Assembly: GCA_900551245.1 (NCBI GenBank)
Contig: URVC01000017.1
Coordinates: forward strand, 1 to 64,000
Origin: an uncultured bacterium
Lineage (GTDB): Bacteria; Verrucomicrobiota; Lentisphaeria; Victivallales; Victivallaceae
Reading direction: 5' to 3'
Length of the DNA: 64,000 nt
In this document: in pieces, positions 9,599 to 20,914 of the stretch
Position numbering within the stretch: the first letter of the stretch is position 1
Layout: the number at the start of each line of letters is the position of its first letter
Program-made: the position numbers and the translations under genes
Notes under the pieces: generated by a model
Told to the model about the DNA's origin: nothing
What the model saw: the letters and a program-made list of their open reading frames with translations, nothing else
The model's database searches: none

Positions 9599-10900
9599 AT
9601 GATTCTGAAAGGCCCCCTCTCCGCAGCGCGCCAGGCAAGTTCGCAGCGGAATTACTGTATCTTCAACGCGATCAACGGCCTCTCCTATATGTGCCTCGGA
9701 GAGACCGTGCTGATCCTGCTCGCCGTCCGGCTGGAGTGCCCCGACTACTTCATCTCCGCCCTCGGCGCCATGATCTACTTCGGGTACCTCCTCCTGCCGC
9801 TCGGCAAGGTCGTCGCCGCCCGGGTCGGCGCCGCCAGAAGTCAGTCGATCTTCTGGATGGCCCGCAACGCCGCGGCGCTGACGGTCGCCTCGGCGCCGCT
9901 GTTCTGCTTCTTCGATATGCGTCCGGCGGCGATGGTGCTGCTGTTGACCGGCGCCTTTCTCTTTTACGGCTTCCGGGCGGCGGGTCTGGTGATGTCGCAG
10001 CCGCTCATCGGCGAAATCACCGACGACCTATCCCGCCCCCGGGTCATCGCCGTCAGCATCGGCCTCTTCTACCTCTCCTGTCTCATCGCGCTGCTCGCCA
10101 TCAGTTTTATCCTGCGGCTGAATTCCAGTCTGTGGGTGCTCACCGCGATCATCGTGGTCGGCGCCTGCTGCGGCTTCACCGCGTCCCGTTACGTCAGCCG
10201 CATCGACGAGACCGAAAGCCTGCGCAATTCCGCCTGCAAGCCGATTTTTCAAGATTGTCTTGCCGTGTTCCGCGACACCACGCTCCGGCGGCTGATCTTC
10301 TCCGGATTTCTCGTCAACCTTGCGATCATCATGACCATACCGGTTTCGATGCTGGCGCTCAAACGCGGCTACCATGTCAGCGACACCGATGCGCTGCTCT
10401 TTGCGCTGGTCCAGTTCGGCGCCTGCGCCGGCATGTCTTTTCTCTCCGGAAAAGTCGCCGTCTCCATCGGTCCGCGCAAGATGATTCTGCTCGCCTATGC
10501 GGGAATGATGCTGATCGGCATCCTCTGGCTCTGCGCTCCCGCCGGCCGGAACAACGCCTTCCTCTGCCTGCCGTTTCTCGTCGCCGGAACCGTTTTCGTC
10601 GGCTCGAGCAACGCGATCACCCACTACTTTCTGCAGACCACTCCGCCGGAGAAGCGGGTGGCCGGCTCGATTTTCATCTCGCTGGTGACCGGCGTCGGCG
10701 CCGGAATCTCCGGCATGGCGCTGGCCGGACTCCTGTTCGGCTGGTGTACCGGCGGGCAGTCGGATTCCCCCGGCGGCTATCAGGCCTACTTTGCGATCGT
10801 CACGCTGCTGCTCGCCCCCGGATTCTGGCTCATCCGGCGTCTGCCGCCGCTGCCGATGGAGAAGCGAAAAATTCGCAAAAGCTGGTTGGAAATCGTATAA
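9599..10900 (+). CDS. MFS-type membrane transporter
   Basis: A 433-residue polytopic protein with about twelve hydrophobic segments and a short cytoplasmic C-terminus (EKRKIRKSWLEIV). The layout, with a polar central loop near residues 200-220 (SRIDETESLRNSACKP), fits the major facilitator superfamily. No substrate signature is recognised. It is monocistronic: its own promoter is at 9519-9547, and clpB downstream has a separate sigma-54 element. The ATG at 9599 is preceded only by a weak GGAGA about 12 bases away. Confidence 0.75.
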   Translation: MILKGPLSAARQASSQRNYCIFNAINGLSYMCLGETVLILLAVRLECPDYFISALGAMIYFGYLLLPLGKVVAARVGAARSQSIFWMARNAAALTVASAPLFCFFDMRPAAMVLLLTGAFLFYGFRAAGLVMSQPLIGEITDDLSRPRVIAVSIGLFYLSCLIALLAISFILRLNSSLWVLTAIIVVGACCGFTASRYVSRIDETESLRNSACKPIFQDCLAVFRDTTLRRLIFSGFLVNLAIIMTIPVSMLALKRGYHVSDTDALLFALVQFGACAGMSFLSGKVAVSIGPRKMILLAYAGMMLIGILWLCAPAGRNNAFLCLPFLVAGTVFVGSSNAITHYFLQTTPPEKRVAGSIFISLVTGVGAGISGMALAGLLFGWCTGGQSDSPGGYQAYFAIVTLLLAPGFWLIRRLPPLPMEKRKIRKSWLEIV

Positions 10901-11036
10901 TCGTCGCACTTGACGGGCCATTTTGTCACAGGAATCGTGTCAATCTGGCGCGATTCCACGGTGCAGTGCCGGTTCAAAAGCCGGAATTTTCCGGAAACGG
11001 CTCCCGCTGCCGCCCTTTTCCGGCCGGAAGCAGAAC

Positions 11037-11052
11037 TGGCACGCCTCTTGCT
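11037..11052 (+). promoter_or_regulatory. Perfect sigma-54 (RpoN) -24/-12 promoter before clpB
   Basis: TGGCACG (11037-11043), four bases, then TTGCT (11048-11052) match the sigma-54 consensus TGGCACG-N4-TTGCW exactly, with GG and GC 12 bases apart. The predicted start is near 11063, giving a leader of about 40 bases to the clpB ATG. The core is nearly identical to the glnK promoter at 36370-36385. Confidence 0.85.
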
Positions 11053-11102
11053 TGCAACCGGTCGAATCGATAAGAATCGACCATAAAAAGGAGAGTGAGA
11101 TT

Positions 11103-13706
<2,604 letters not shown>

Positions 13707-13736
13707 CCCCTCCGGCCTTCAGGGCGAACGCCATTC

Positions 13737-13773
13737 ACGGCGAATCCGACAAAAACGGATTCGCCGTTTTTGT
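13737..13773. terminator. Bidirectional intrinsic terminator between clpB and rsmG
   Basis: On the + strand ACGGCGAATCCG (13737-13748) pairs with CGGATTCGCCGT (13756-13767), followed by a T-run, ending clpB. An alternative hairpin with arms ACAAAAACGG (13749-13758) and CCGTTTTTGT (13764-13773) gives a T-rich end for the convergent rsmG operon on the minus strand. Confidence 0.9.
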
Positions 13774-13779
13774 ATTCTC

Positions 13780-14442
13780 TCAGCGGGGCAGAGAGTAGAG
13801 GAAGAGACGTGTGCCGAACCCTTCCGGCAGTTCAAAACGCTCCGTCACCTGCCAACGGATGGTACGCCCCGCGCAGAGCTGTTCGAGCGCCGGCAGATCC
13901 TCCGCCGCCTGTTCGGGGGTCTTGTAGAGGATGAAGCGCCCGTGCCGGTTGGTGAAATTCCCGGCGTCCTTCCAGATCACCGGCGCCGGAGCCACCGCAC
14001 GGGCGGTCACCACGTCGAATCGGGATTTGAACTCCCCCTTGCGGTTGAGTTCGCAGGAGCGCCCGGTCACCACACGTACGTTGTCGAGTTCGAGCAGCCG
14101 GGCCGCCCGTTCGACAAACGCCGCCTTCTTGCCGGTGGAGTCGATCGGGGTGAGCAGAAGATTGGGGAACGCCAGCGCCAGCACCAGCGAGGGGAATCCC
14201 GCGCCGCAGCCGATGTCCGCCACCCGCAGCCGCGCCTCCCGGAATTCCGGGAAGTACCGGGCGATCGCCAGCGAGTCGGCCACGTGTTTCACGGCGAACT
14301 CTTCGACGCCGGTAATCCGGGTCAGATTCAGCGTCCGGTTGGTTTCCAGCAGATAGTCGCGGAAAAGGTTGCAGCGTTCGACAAACCGCTCCGGCTCCGC
14401 CACGCCGCACTCCGCGGCATAGGATGCAAGATCGAACGCCAT
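13780..14442 (-). CDS. rsmG: RsmG, 16S rRNA (guanine527-N7)-methyltransferase
   Basis: A 220-residue SAM-dependent methyltransferase (GidB/RsmG) that methylates N7 of G527 in 16S rRNA. It shows the family signature NLTRI...VKHVADSLAIA, the SAM-binding VADIGCGAGFPSLVLA, the acidic TPIDSTGKKAAFVE strand and VTARAVAP. The start is the ATG at 14442, eight bases after GGAGGG; the much longer open frame reaching 14922 overlaps the upstream membrane protein and is not real. It is the last gene of the pyrF operon, two bases after the preceding stop, and ends at a shared terminator. No mnmG (gidA) neighbour is present. Confidence 0.94.
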   Translation of the reverse strand: MAFDLASYAAECGVAEPERFVERCNLFRDYLLETNRTLNLTRITGVEEFAVKHVADSLAIARYFPEFREARLRVADIGCGAGFPSLVLALAFPNLLLTPIDSTGKKAAFVERAARLLELDNVRVVTGRSCELNRKGEFKSRFDVVTARAVAPAPVIWKDAGNFTNRHGRFILYKTPEQAAEDLPALEQLCAGRTIRWQVTERFELPEGFGTRLFLYSLPR

Positions 14443-14444
14443 CG

Positions 14445-14990
14445 TCACCGCCCTCCGGTCAACACCGCCGCAACCAGCATCGCCGCCGCCAGCACGATCA
14501 GAAATCCGGCGCTCGCCCAGCGCCACCGCGGATTGCCGCAGCAGAGCCGGATCCAGTCGCGCAACGCGCACGGACGCCCCGAGACCCAGATGCCGCCGAA
14601 CCCGAAAATCCACGCAAGCAGAGCCAGAACCGGCGTTCCCGCCGCGTGCACGTTGAACGACTCGTGCACCAGATAGTAGGCCCACAGAATCATCGAACCG
14701 CCGACCGCGCGCGCCAGCAGATAGTCGAGAAAGAAGTAGGAGAGCACCGGCACGATCACCGCCAGCGGCCAGAGCAGCGGCAGCAGGAATCCGGGCGACA
14801 CCACCTGCGCATGCGAGACGCAAAGCCCCAGTGCAACCCAGCCGAGCAGAAGTCCGCCGAGGCGGTTGCGCGGCCAGGGTTCGAACCGGGCGAGATTCCC
14901 GGGCGAGAGCCGCAGTGTCCACCCGGCAACTGCAAGCAGAAGAATGCCGCCGACGGCGGAGGCGGTGCGGTAGAGGAGAAGTTCATTCAT
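14445..14990 (-). CDS. Uncharacterised multi-pass membrane protein
   Basis: A 181-residue protein with about five or six hydrophobic helices (GGILLLAVAGWTL, LGGLLLGWVALGLC, FLLPLLWPLAVIVPVLSYFF, PVLALLAWIFGFGGIW, FLIVLAAAMLVAAVL). No catalytic or transport motif is recognised. It overlaps the nudC-like gene by eight bases and ends two bases before rsmG, so it is an internal member of the operon and probably translationally coupled. The central YLVHESFNVHAAG stretch between helices could be a functional loop. It may be specific to this lineage. Confidence 0.75.
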   Translation of the reverse strand: MNELLLYRTASAVGGILLLAVAGWTLRLSPGNLARFEPWPRNRLGGLLLGWVALGLCVSHAQVVSPGFLLPLLWPLAVIVPVLSYFFLDYLLARAVGGSMILWAYYLVHESFNVHAAGTPVLALLAWIFGFGGIWVSGRPCALRDWIRLCCGNPRWRWASAGFLIVLAAAMLVAAVLTGGR

Positions 14991-15834
14991 GGCATGTTGT
15001 TCCTTTGTAATTTTCCCGCCAGTGGTCGATCATCCGCCGGGCGATTGAGCCCGGCTGGGGCACTTCGGGCATATCCGCCGGCGTGTAGAATCCGGCGGCG
15101 GTGATTTCCGTCATATCCGGCACCGGCACCGCCCCCTCCTCCGCCAGTTCGGCGGTGAATCCCGCCATCAGCGAATTCGGATAGGGCCAGCTCTGGCTGG
15201 CGAAGTAGCGGATGTTCTTCACCTCGAGCTTCACCTCCTCCCGGAGCTCCCGGCGCACCGCCTCCTCCATCGTTTCGCCCGCCTCAACGAAACCGGCGAC
15301 CAGCCCGTGCATGTTCCCCCGGAACTTCGCGTTGTGCGCCAGAAGCAGCCGCCCCGCCCCGTCGGTCACCGCCACGATGATCGCCGGTGCGATCACCGGG
15401 TAGAAGAGCGCCCCGCAGGCCTCGCACTGGCGGGCGCACTCGGTGGCGTGATCGATCAGAGGGGCGCCGCAACGGCCGCAGAACCGGTGGTTCCGCCGCC
15501 AGAAGGCGAGCTCGCGGCCGCGGCAGACCGCGATCTCCTCGGCGCCACCAAGCAGGAGGCGCGCCGAACGCAGATCGACCGGACGCAGCGGTTCCGGCAC
15601 CGGCGCATCCTGCGGCAGAGGAATCACCGAACACTCAAAGCGGTCGATCCTGCCGATCAGCAACCGTTCCGAACCGGCGAGCGCCGGCGGCAGTTCCGCG
15701 ACGGTCGGCAGCCGGAGCGAATCGGGAGCCTCCTCGACCAGAACCAATGCGTCTCCCCGGAGCGCGACCACCAGCTCCTCCGGAGAAACCGCCTCGCGGC
15801 GCAGTTCCGCCGCGGTGGGGATGAATCGTCTCAT
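14983..15834 (-). CDS. nudC: NudC-type NAD(H) pyrophosphatase (Nudix)
   Basis: A 283-residue Nudix hydrolase that splits NADH/NAD into NMN(H) and AMP; in some bacteria it also removes NAD caps from RNA. The zinc ribbon FCGRCG...CEACG lies near residues 117-145, followed by the Nudix box GFVEAGETMEEAVRRELREE and the NudC-specific SQSWPYPNS motif, which sets it apart from general Nudix proteins (SQPWPFPxS in the family). Its ATG overlaps the tatD stop by four bases, and its end overlaps the next membrane-protein gene, indicating coupled translation. Confidence 0.93.
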   Translation of the reverse strand: MRRFIPTAAELRREAVSPEELVVALRGDALVLVEEAPDSLRLPTVAELPPALAGSERLLIGRIDRFECSVIPLPQDAPVPEPLRPVDLRSARLLLGGAEEIAVCRGRELAFWRRNHRFCGRCGAPLIDHATECARQCEACGALFYPVIAPAIIVAVTDGAGRLLLAHNAKFRGNMHGLVAGFVEAGETMEEAVRRELREEVKLEVKNIRYFASQSWPYPNSLMAGFTAELAEEGAVPVPDMTEITAAGFYTPADMPEVPQPGSIARRMIDHWRENYKGTTCHE

Positions 15835-16658
15835 GGCCGCACCTCCCCGTCAAGCCGGAAAAATTCCCGTCCGTTCCGGGTCGTCAGCCGGGCGATCTCC
15901 TCCACCGTCCGCCCCCGCTCGACCGCAATCTGCGCGGCCACCAGAATGAGATAACCGGGGTGATTCGTCGAACCGCGATGCGGCACCGGAGCAAGATAGG
16001 GGGAATCGGTCTCGATCAGCAGACGGTCGTCCGGAATCACCCGGAGCGCCTCGCGGATGTTTTCCGCCCGTTTGAAGGTGACCATGCCGGTCACTCCGCA
16101 GTAGCCGCCGAGTACGAGAAATTTCTCCGCCCACGCCGGGGTTCCGGCGAAGCAGTGCACGACGAACCGCCCGCCCGCCGCGGCGAAGTCGCGCAGCAGA
16201 TCGTACGCGTCGGCGTAGGCATCCTCCGCACCATCCCGGTCGCGGATGTGGATGATCGCCGGCAGATTCCATTCGAGCGCCAGCTTGAGAAACTCCTCGA
16301 GCACGCTGCGCTGCACATCGCGGGGGGACTCCTCATAGTAGTAGTCGAGCCCCAGCTCGCCGACCGCGACGAGACGGGGATGGCCGCGGAACGAAGAGAA
16401 GTCCTGCGCCTCCTGCCGGTAGCTCTCCGCCTGGTGCGGATGCACTCCGGCGGCGAACCAGGCGTCGGGGGCCACCTGGGCAAACTCCCGCGCCCGGCAG
16501 CTTTCGAGATAATCCCCGCCGACCGCCAGCAGGAGAATGCGGTCGACCGCCCCCCAGCTGTTCTGCGGAGGCACCGCAAGTTCCGCGGAGATCATCCGGC
16601 AGAACTCCAGCGGCGAACTCTCGCCGTAATAGTGAAAATGTGTATCGAAAATCTCCAT
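15831..16658 (-). CDS. tatD: TatD-family metal-dependent hydrolase
   Basis: A 275-residue TIM-barrel metallohydrolase of the TatD/YcfH group, whose members act as 3'-5' DNases or D-aminoacyl deacylases. Metal ligands are visible: DTHFH at the N-terminus, GELGLDYY, IIHIRD, VVHCFAG and ETDSPYLAPVPHRG, in the usual order and spacing. It follows the AsmA-like gene by six bases and overlaps nudC by four. A repair or quality-control role is likely, but nothing in the operon specifies the substrate. Confidence 0.92.
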   Translation of the reverse strand: MEIFDTHFHYYGESSPLEFCRMISAELAVPPQNSWGAVDRILLLAVGGDYLESCRAREFAQVAPDAWFAAGVHPHQAESYRQEAQDFSSFRGHPRLVAVGELGLDYYYEESPRDVQRSVLEEFLKLALEWNLPAIIHIRDRDGAEDAYADAYDLLRDFAAAGGRFVVHCFAGTPAWAEKFLVLGGYCGVTGMVTFKRAENIREALRVIPDDRLLIETDSPYLAPVPHRGSTNHPGYLILVAAQIAVERGRTVEEIARLTTRNGREFFRLDGEVRP

Positions 16659-16664
16659 GAATGT

Positions 16665-19600
16665 TCACCTCTTTTGCTTGAACAACCCATCAAAAATATA
16701 CCGCAGCTCCCGCAGTGTCTCCTTCGGCGAGAGGTCGTGGATCAGCAGGGCCGGTTCCCCGTCGGAATCCGTGCCGAAATCGACCAGTTTGAGCGCCTGA
16801 ATCCGGCGGATGAAATCACTGACTCCGGCTGTTGCTCCCCGCTGAAGATCGATCTCCGGGCGGGTCAGCGTGCCGCGAACCGGCAGTGTCAGCGGAATGC
16901 CGCCGATGGAGAGCTGCGACTCCAGCTGAAGTTTCTGTTCGCTCCCGAGCTGAAACCGGCCGGAAAATCCAATCCGGTCGATCCAGTCGCCGAGGAAACG
17001 GCACTCCCGCACGATCACCTCGCCGTGATCGGCGGAGAGATCCAGATCCCCGGAGGAGAACTGAATCGTCCGCAGTGTCTGCTGCAGGGAGGACGCGCTG
17101 AAGATCCTGCCCGGCAGAGCCGCCAGCTCATCTGGCATCAGCGTGGAAAGTTTCCCCGCCAGATCCACCGGCAGCAGAAGCAGACGGCCGAACAGCGTGT
17201 TGGCAACTCCGTTCGGAATGACGACATTGCGCAGTTTCATCCGGAAATACCCGGAAAGGGTGTTGAGAAATCCGTTCTCCCGCCCGTCATCCAGCCAGGA
17301 CAGACGCGTATTGAGCGACGAAAGCACCCCTTCGAACCCGTCATCGCGGACTCCGGCAAGCAGCTCCAGCAGCGGACGGCACGCCAGGCGGTCGTCGCCG
17401 CGCACCGCCAGTTCGCCCCGGATCCCCTCCGGCCGGCTGGAGGCGCGCACCTCCGCATCGAACCGCGCGCCATTCAAGGTGAAGTTGAGATATTCGGAGC
17501 GCGCCTCCCCCTCCTTCAGCCGGAACCTGCCCTCCAGCGTCGCCTCCAGCTCCGGCGCGAGGCGGAGTTTTTCAAACCGGCAGCCGAAATCCACCGGACG
17601 GCGGCCGAAAAAGAGCGCGGGGATCCGCCGCCCGGCAGGACGAGCCCCGGCCCGGAGCGTCTCCGCCGGCGCCCCGTCCCCGCGCGGCGCGGCCTCCTCC
17701 CCTTCGGAGGAGCGAAACGCTCCGTCGCGGGAGAAGAGCTTCAAAAGTTCCCCCAGTTCGACCCGCGGCGACGAGAGCCGGACGGCAACCGGTCCATCCT
17801 TCTGGAAGCGGTCCACCCGGCACTCGCCGGTGAAATCCGCCAGCGGCAGTTCCGCACGATTGAATTTCAGCTGAAAGTTTCGCACGGCCCACTGCCGCGG
17901 CGAACTTTCAAATACGGCCAGCAAGCGGCCGTTGCAGGGCAGCTCCTCCCGGGTTGCCGCCAGCCAGCGGGAACACTCCAGCGCCACCGCCGCCCGGAAC
18001 GCTTCAAAATGGTTCTGCGCCGTCACCTGAACTTTGCCGGTCAGCTGTGCCTCCCGCGCCAGCGTCGGCGAGAAAAGTTTGAGAAACTGCTCGTTGAGGT
18101 AGCGCAGCTGCCACTCCCCCCGGTAGCGTCCCTCCTGAAACTGAAAGGTTCCGGGGCACTCCAGCCGCAGAGCGGGGCGGCCGTGACGGCGCAGATAGAA
18201 ATCCGCCGTCTTGATCTCCACCGTGTTGAAATCGGGGAAATACAAAGAGAGGCGGTTCTGCACCCCGAATCCGGAGAACTCCTTCGCGCCGCATCGCAAG
18301 CCGATTCCGTCGAGGGCGCACTCCCCGTCGATCACGCCGCCGTCGAGCTGACGGTTCAACCGTCCGGTCAAGGCGCACTGAAATTCTCCGGCCAGCACCC
18401 TGCCCCGCTCCGGAGGCAGAAACGGATTGACCAACGAGAGCGGTCCGGCGCAACGGAAGGAAAACTCCGGCCCGTGATTCAACGTTCCGCTCTGCGGAAA
18501 CCAGGAGAAGGAGTTCAGCTGAAGCGTCGCAAACGGTTTCCCCGCCCGTTCCGCCGTCAGCTTGCCGTCGCGAATGTGAACACTCCTCCCGCCGTCGGCA
18601 AAGGCGACCGCCGCGCTCAGGTCCGCCGGAGAGACGCCCGCCCGCCGCCAGATTGCGACAAAAGGCGCGCATGCCGGCTCAAACCAGGTCGCCAGCTCCG
18701 GCACCAGCCGCTCAAACCGCAACTGCAGTTCCGCTTCGCCCCGTCGCAGAGATCCCTTGCCGGAACAGGCGAGCGCGCCGATCTCCTGCGCCTCCTTCTG
18801 CAGCGAGAGCGTGACGCTGTTCGCCTGAAAATCGAAATTGCGCCGCAGTTGCAGATCCAGCCCGAACAGCGCCTCATCCGCCGGAATCCGGCGGCCGCCG
18901 ATTTCGCCCCGCCCCTTCTCCAACCGGCCGTTGCCGAGCACGCCGACCGAGGAGAGATTATGCCGACACAGCAGCTGAACCTTGCCCGACAGCTGCCCCC
19001 CGATGCCGCGGACGGGGGAGTCGCCGGGCAGAGCAAACCGCAGGAGTTGCAGGTCAAAGCGGTCCAGAACCAGATCGAATTCGGCATTTTCCCGCTTTTC
19101 ATCCGCCCGCGTCAACCAGCTGTAGCGGACCGGCCGGCGCAGCCGCAACGACGCACTCTCCCGGCCGCCGGCCGTCATCGTTGCGGAAAAGCGGGCAAGA
19201 TCGATCTCGCTTCGGTTGAGATCCACCACCGTCCGATGGGTCACGTCGAGGCGGAAATCCGGGACATCAATCCGTTCCAGACCGAAAATCGCCTCGCCGG
19301 TCCGCGTGAGCCGGATCATTCCGTCGGAAGAGAAGCGGCGGCCGCCGTAGGAGAATTTGCCGCGGCACTCCAGCGTCGCCTCCCCCGGATTGAAGCCCAG
19401 CCCGAGATCGGTGCAGACCGCCAGCACCTCCGGCGAGACCGTTCCCCGGGTGAAGTCGGCGCGAATGGAGAAGGGCGCCCACTGCATCGCCCCGGAAAGA
19501 TCGATGACACTGCGCGGTTCGCCGTTCCGGGACTGCACCAGATGAAATTGCTCCACATCGACGCCACGCCCCCTCGCCCGGGCCTTCATCTCGAGCGACA

Positions 19601-20381
19601 GAGCTCCGCCGTGCAGCTCCGCGCCGCCGACCCGCCCCGCGAGCCCGGCCAGTTCACACTTCAGCTCGAGAGATTCCGGGAACAGCGCCTCGTTGAGATG
19701 GGAGTTCAGCACGAGCGTCATCCGCCCGTCATCCACCTGGCTGGCCCGGCTGGTCGCCAGTTTCACCCGGCCGGAGAGTTCCGCGGAAAACAACTCCCCG
19801 TTGCGGAAGACGGGCGCACTGCCGGAGAGGTTGGAAAGTTCAAACGCCCCCCCCGCGCCGGTTTGCCCGTACACCAGCATCAGCCGGGAATCGACAATCC
19901 GGATTTGCGAAAGATCGAATTGGAGCGGCTTTTTCCGTTGCGTCTCCGGGTCCCGCCGCACCGCGGATTCGGCAGGCTCCTCCGGCGTTTTCCCGGTGCT
20001 GTTGTCCTGCGCCCGCGGCCGGAAACAGCTCCAGCCGCCGGGCACCCGGAACAGAGTGAATTCCCCCCGTTCAACCAGAATCTCCGAAAATTTCAGCGTC
20101 CCGCCGAACAGCTCCGGCAACCCGTAGCGGAACGCCGCGCGGCCGGCGGAGAAACAGGGGGCATCCGCCGGCCCGATCCGCAGATTTTCCGCCTCCAGGC
20201 GGGAGGAAAAACAGGACCAGTTCACCTGATCCGCGACGATTTCGATTCCGGCACGGCGCGAAACCGCCGGCAGAACAACCCGGCTCAGAAAAAATGAGCC
20301 GCAAAGAAAGAACCCGGTGAAAATTCCCGCAAGAACCACCGGGATCGCTCCGAGCAGAGTGTATTTAACCGGCCTTCTCAT
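16665..20381 (-). CDS. Large AsmA-like envelope protein
   Basis: A 1238-residue protein with one N-terminal membrane anchor (YTLLGAIPVVLAGIFTGFFL, about residues 7-30) and a long extracytoplasmic repeat-like beta region. The start resembles AsmA/TamB/YhdP proteins: anchor, then a domain with GIEIVADQVNWSCFSSRLEAENLRI. The last 250 residues (LRNVVIPNGVANTLFGRLLLLP, SGDLDLSADHGEVIVRECRF, LPVRGTLTRPEIDL) match the AsmA-like C-terminal region. Proteins of this class form lipid-transfer bridges between inner and outer membrane; that role here is inferred. It is 23 bases after the small conserved gene. A 4.3-kb open frame on the opposite strand is a GC-driven shadow. Confidence 0.8.
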   Translation of the reverse strand: MRRPVKYTLLGAIPVVLAGIFTGFFLCGSFFLSRVVLPAVSRRAGIEIVADQVNWSCFSSRLEAENLRIGPADAPCFSAGRAAFRYGLPELFGGTLKFSEILVERGEFTLFRVPGGWSCFRPRAQDNSTGKTPEEPAESAVRRDPETQRKKPLQFDLSQIRIVDSRLMLVYGQTGAGGAFELSNLSGSAPVFRNGELFSAELSGRVKLATSRASQVDDGRMTLVLNSHLNEALFPESLELKCELAGLAGRVGGAELHGGALSLEMKARARGRGVDVEQFHLVQSRNGEPRSVIDLSGAMQWAPFSIRADFTRGTVSPEVLAVCTDLGLGFNPGEATLECRGKFSYGGRRFSSDGMIRLTRTGEAIFGLERIDVPDFRLDVTHRTVVDLNRSEIDLARFSATMTAGGRESASLRLRRPVRYSWLTRADEKRENAEFDLVLDRFDLQLLRFALPGDSPVRGIGGQLSGKVQLLCRHNLSSVGVLGNGRLEKGRGEIGGRRIPADEALFGLDLQLRRNFDFQANSVTLSLQKEAQEIGALACSGKGSLRRGEAELQLRFERLVPELATWFEPACAPFVAIWRRAGVSPADLSAAVAFADGGRSVHIRDGKLTAERAGKPFATLQLNSFSWFPQSGTLNHGPEFSFRCAGPLSLVNPFLPPERGRVLAGEFQCALTGRLNRQLDGGVIDGECALDGIGLRCGAKEFSGFGVQNRLSLYFPDFNTVEIKTADFYLRRHGRPALRLECPGTFQFQEGRYRGEWQLRYLNEQFLKLFSPTLAREAQLTGKVQVTAQNHFEAFRAAVALECSRWLAATREELPCNGRLLAVFESSPRQWAVRNFQLKFNRAELPLADFTGECRVDRFQKDGPVAVRLSSPRVELGELLKLFSRDGAFRSSEGEEAAPRGDGAPAETLRAGARPAGRRIPALFFGRRPVDFGCRFEKLRLAPELEATLEGRFRLKEGEARSEYLNFTLNGARFDAEVRASSRPEGIRGELAVRGDDRLACRPLLELLAGVRDDGFEGVLSSLNTRLSWLDDGRENGFLNTLSGYFRMKLRNVVIPNGVANTLFGRLLLLPVDLAGKLSTLMPDELAALPGRIFSASSLQQTLRTIQFSSGDLDLSADHGEVIVRECRFLGDWIDRIGFSGRFQLGSEQKLQLESQLSIGGIPLTLPVRGTLTRPEIDLQRGATAGVSDFIRRIQALKLVDFGTDSDGEPALLIHDLSPKETLRELRYIFDGLFKQKR

Positions 20382-20404
20382 CGCCCGGATGGAGGGATTT
20401 CCCT

Positions 20405-20914
20405 TCAGCGGGCAAAGACCCGCTCCAGCTCTTTCTGGAACGCTTCAATATCCGCCTGCGTCGGCTTCTCCCCGCGCAGATTCTCCAGCCCCAGCCGCCC
20501 GAACTGGTCGACGTACCATTCGGCGGAGGAGCCGGAAGCGAACTTCACCGTACCGGAGAGCGCCGTTCCCGGACGGACCAGCTTGCTCACCTCCACCACG
20601 GTCTTCCCGTCCCCGGGCACCGCTTCCACGTCGGGTTCGAGCGCGTCTCCGCCCTCGGCGCCCGCCTTCGCCTCAGCCTCCTTCGCCGCTTCCGCCGCGG
20701 CTTTCTCCTCGGCCTTCGCCTTCGCCTGCGCCTTCGGGTCGTGTGCGTTCCAGTCGATGCCGTCCAGCTCGGACGCCATGATCCGGATGTCCATATAGGT
20801 CAGTTTCTGATTGAACTTCTCATTGACCAGCTGCTGCAGGTCGGAAAGGGATGTGCCTTTCGCGATCTCTCCGGCCATGAACCGTTTGACTTCGAGTTCC
20901 ATTTCCTTTTCCAT
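20405..20914 (-). CDS. Conserved hypothetical protein with KA-rich linker
   Basis: A 169-residue soluble protein of unknown function. Residues 1-50 are helical (VKRFMAGEIAKGTSLSDLQ, KLTYMDIRIMASELDGIDW). A low-complexity Ala/Lys/Glu linker follows (about 55-85). The C-terminal domain carries LSGTVKFASGSSAEWYVDQF followed by GRLGLENL and a final helix (DIEAFQKELERVF). I recall similar GTVxFxDGxxAxWYxDQxGRLGL proteins in other PVC bacteria, but cannot verify it. The ATG at 20914 overlaps the der stop by one base; a GTG three bases upstream is equally well placed after AGGAGGAG. Coupling to der suggests a link to ribosome biogenesis or a general housekeeping role. Confidence 0.75.
   Translation of the reverse strand: MEKEMELEVKRFMAGEIAKGTSLSDLQQLVNEKFNQKLTYMDIRIMASELDGIDWNAHDPKAQAKAKAEEKAAAEAAKEAEAKAGAEGGDALEPDVEAVPGDGKTVVEVSKLVRPGTALSGTVKFASGSSAEWYVDQFGRLGLENLRGEKPTQADIEAFQKELERVFAR

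Noticed and set aside
13780..14922. A longer (380-residue) start for rsmG
   Set aside because: The extension runs through the upstream membrane-protein gene in another frame and has no motif; ATG 14442 has a good ribosome site.
15960..20297. A 1445-codon open frame on the + strand opposite the AsmA-like gene
   Set aside because: Its translation is rich in Arg, Pro and Gln with no domain signatures, while the minus strand codes for a clear AsmA-like protein in a tight operon. High GC at third positions suppresses stops on the other strand.
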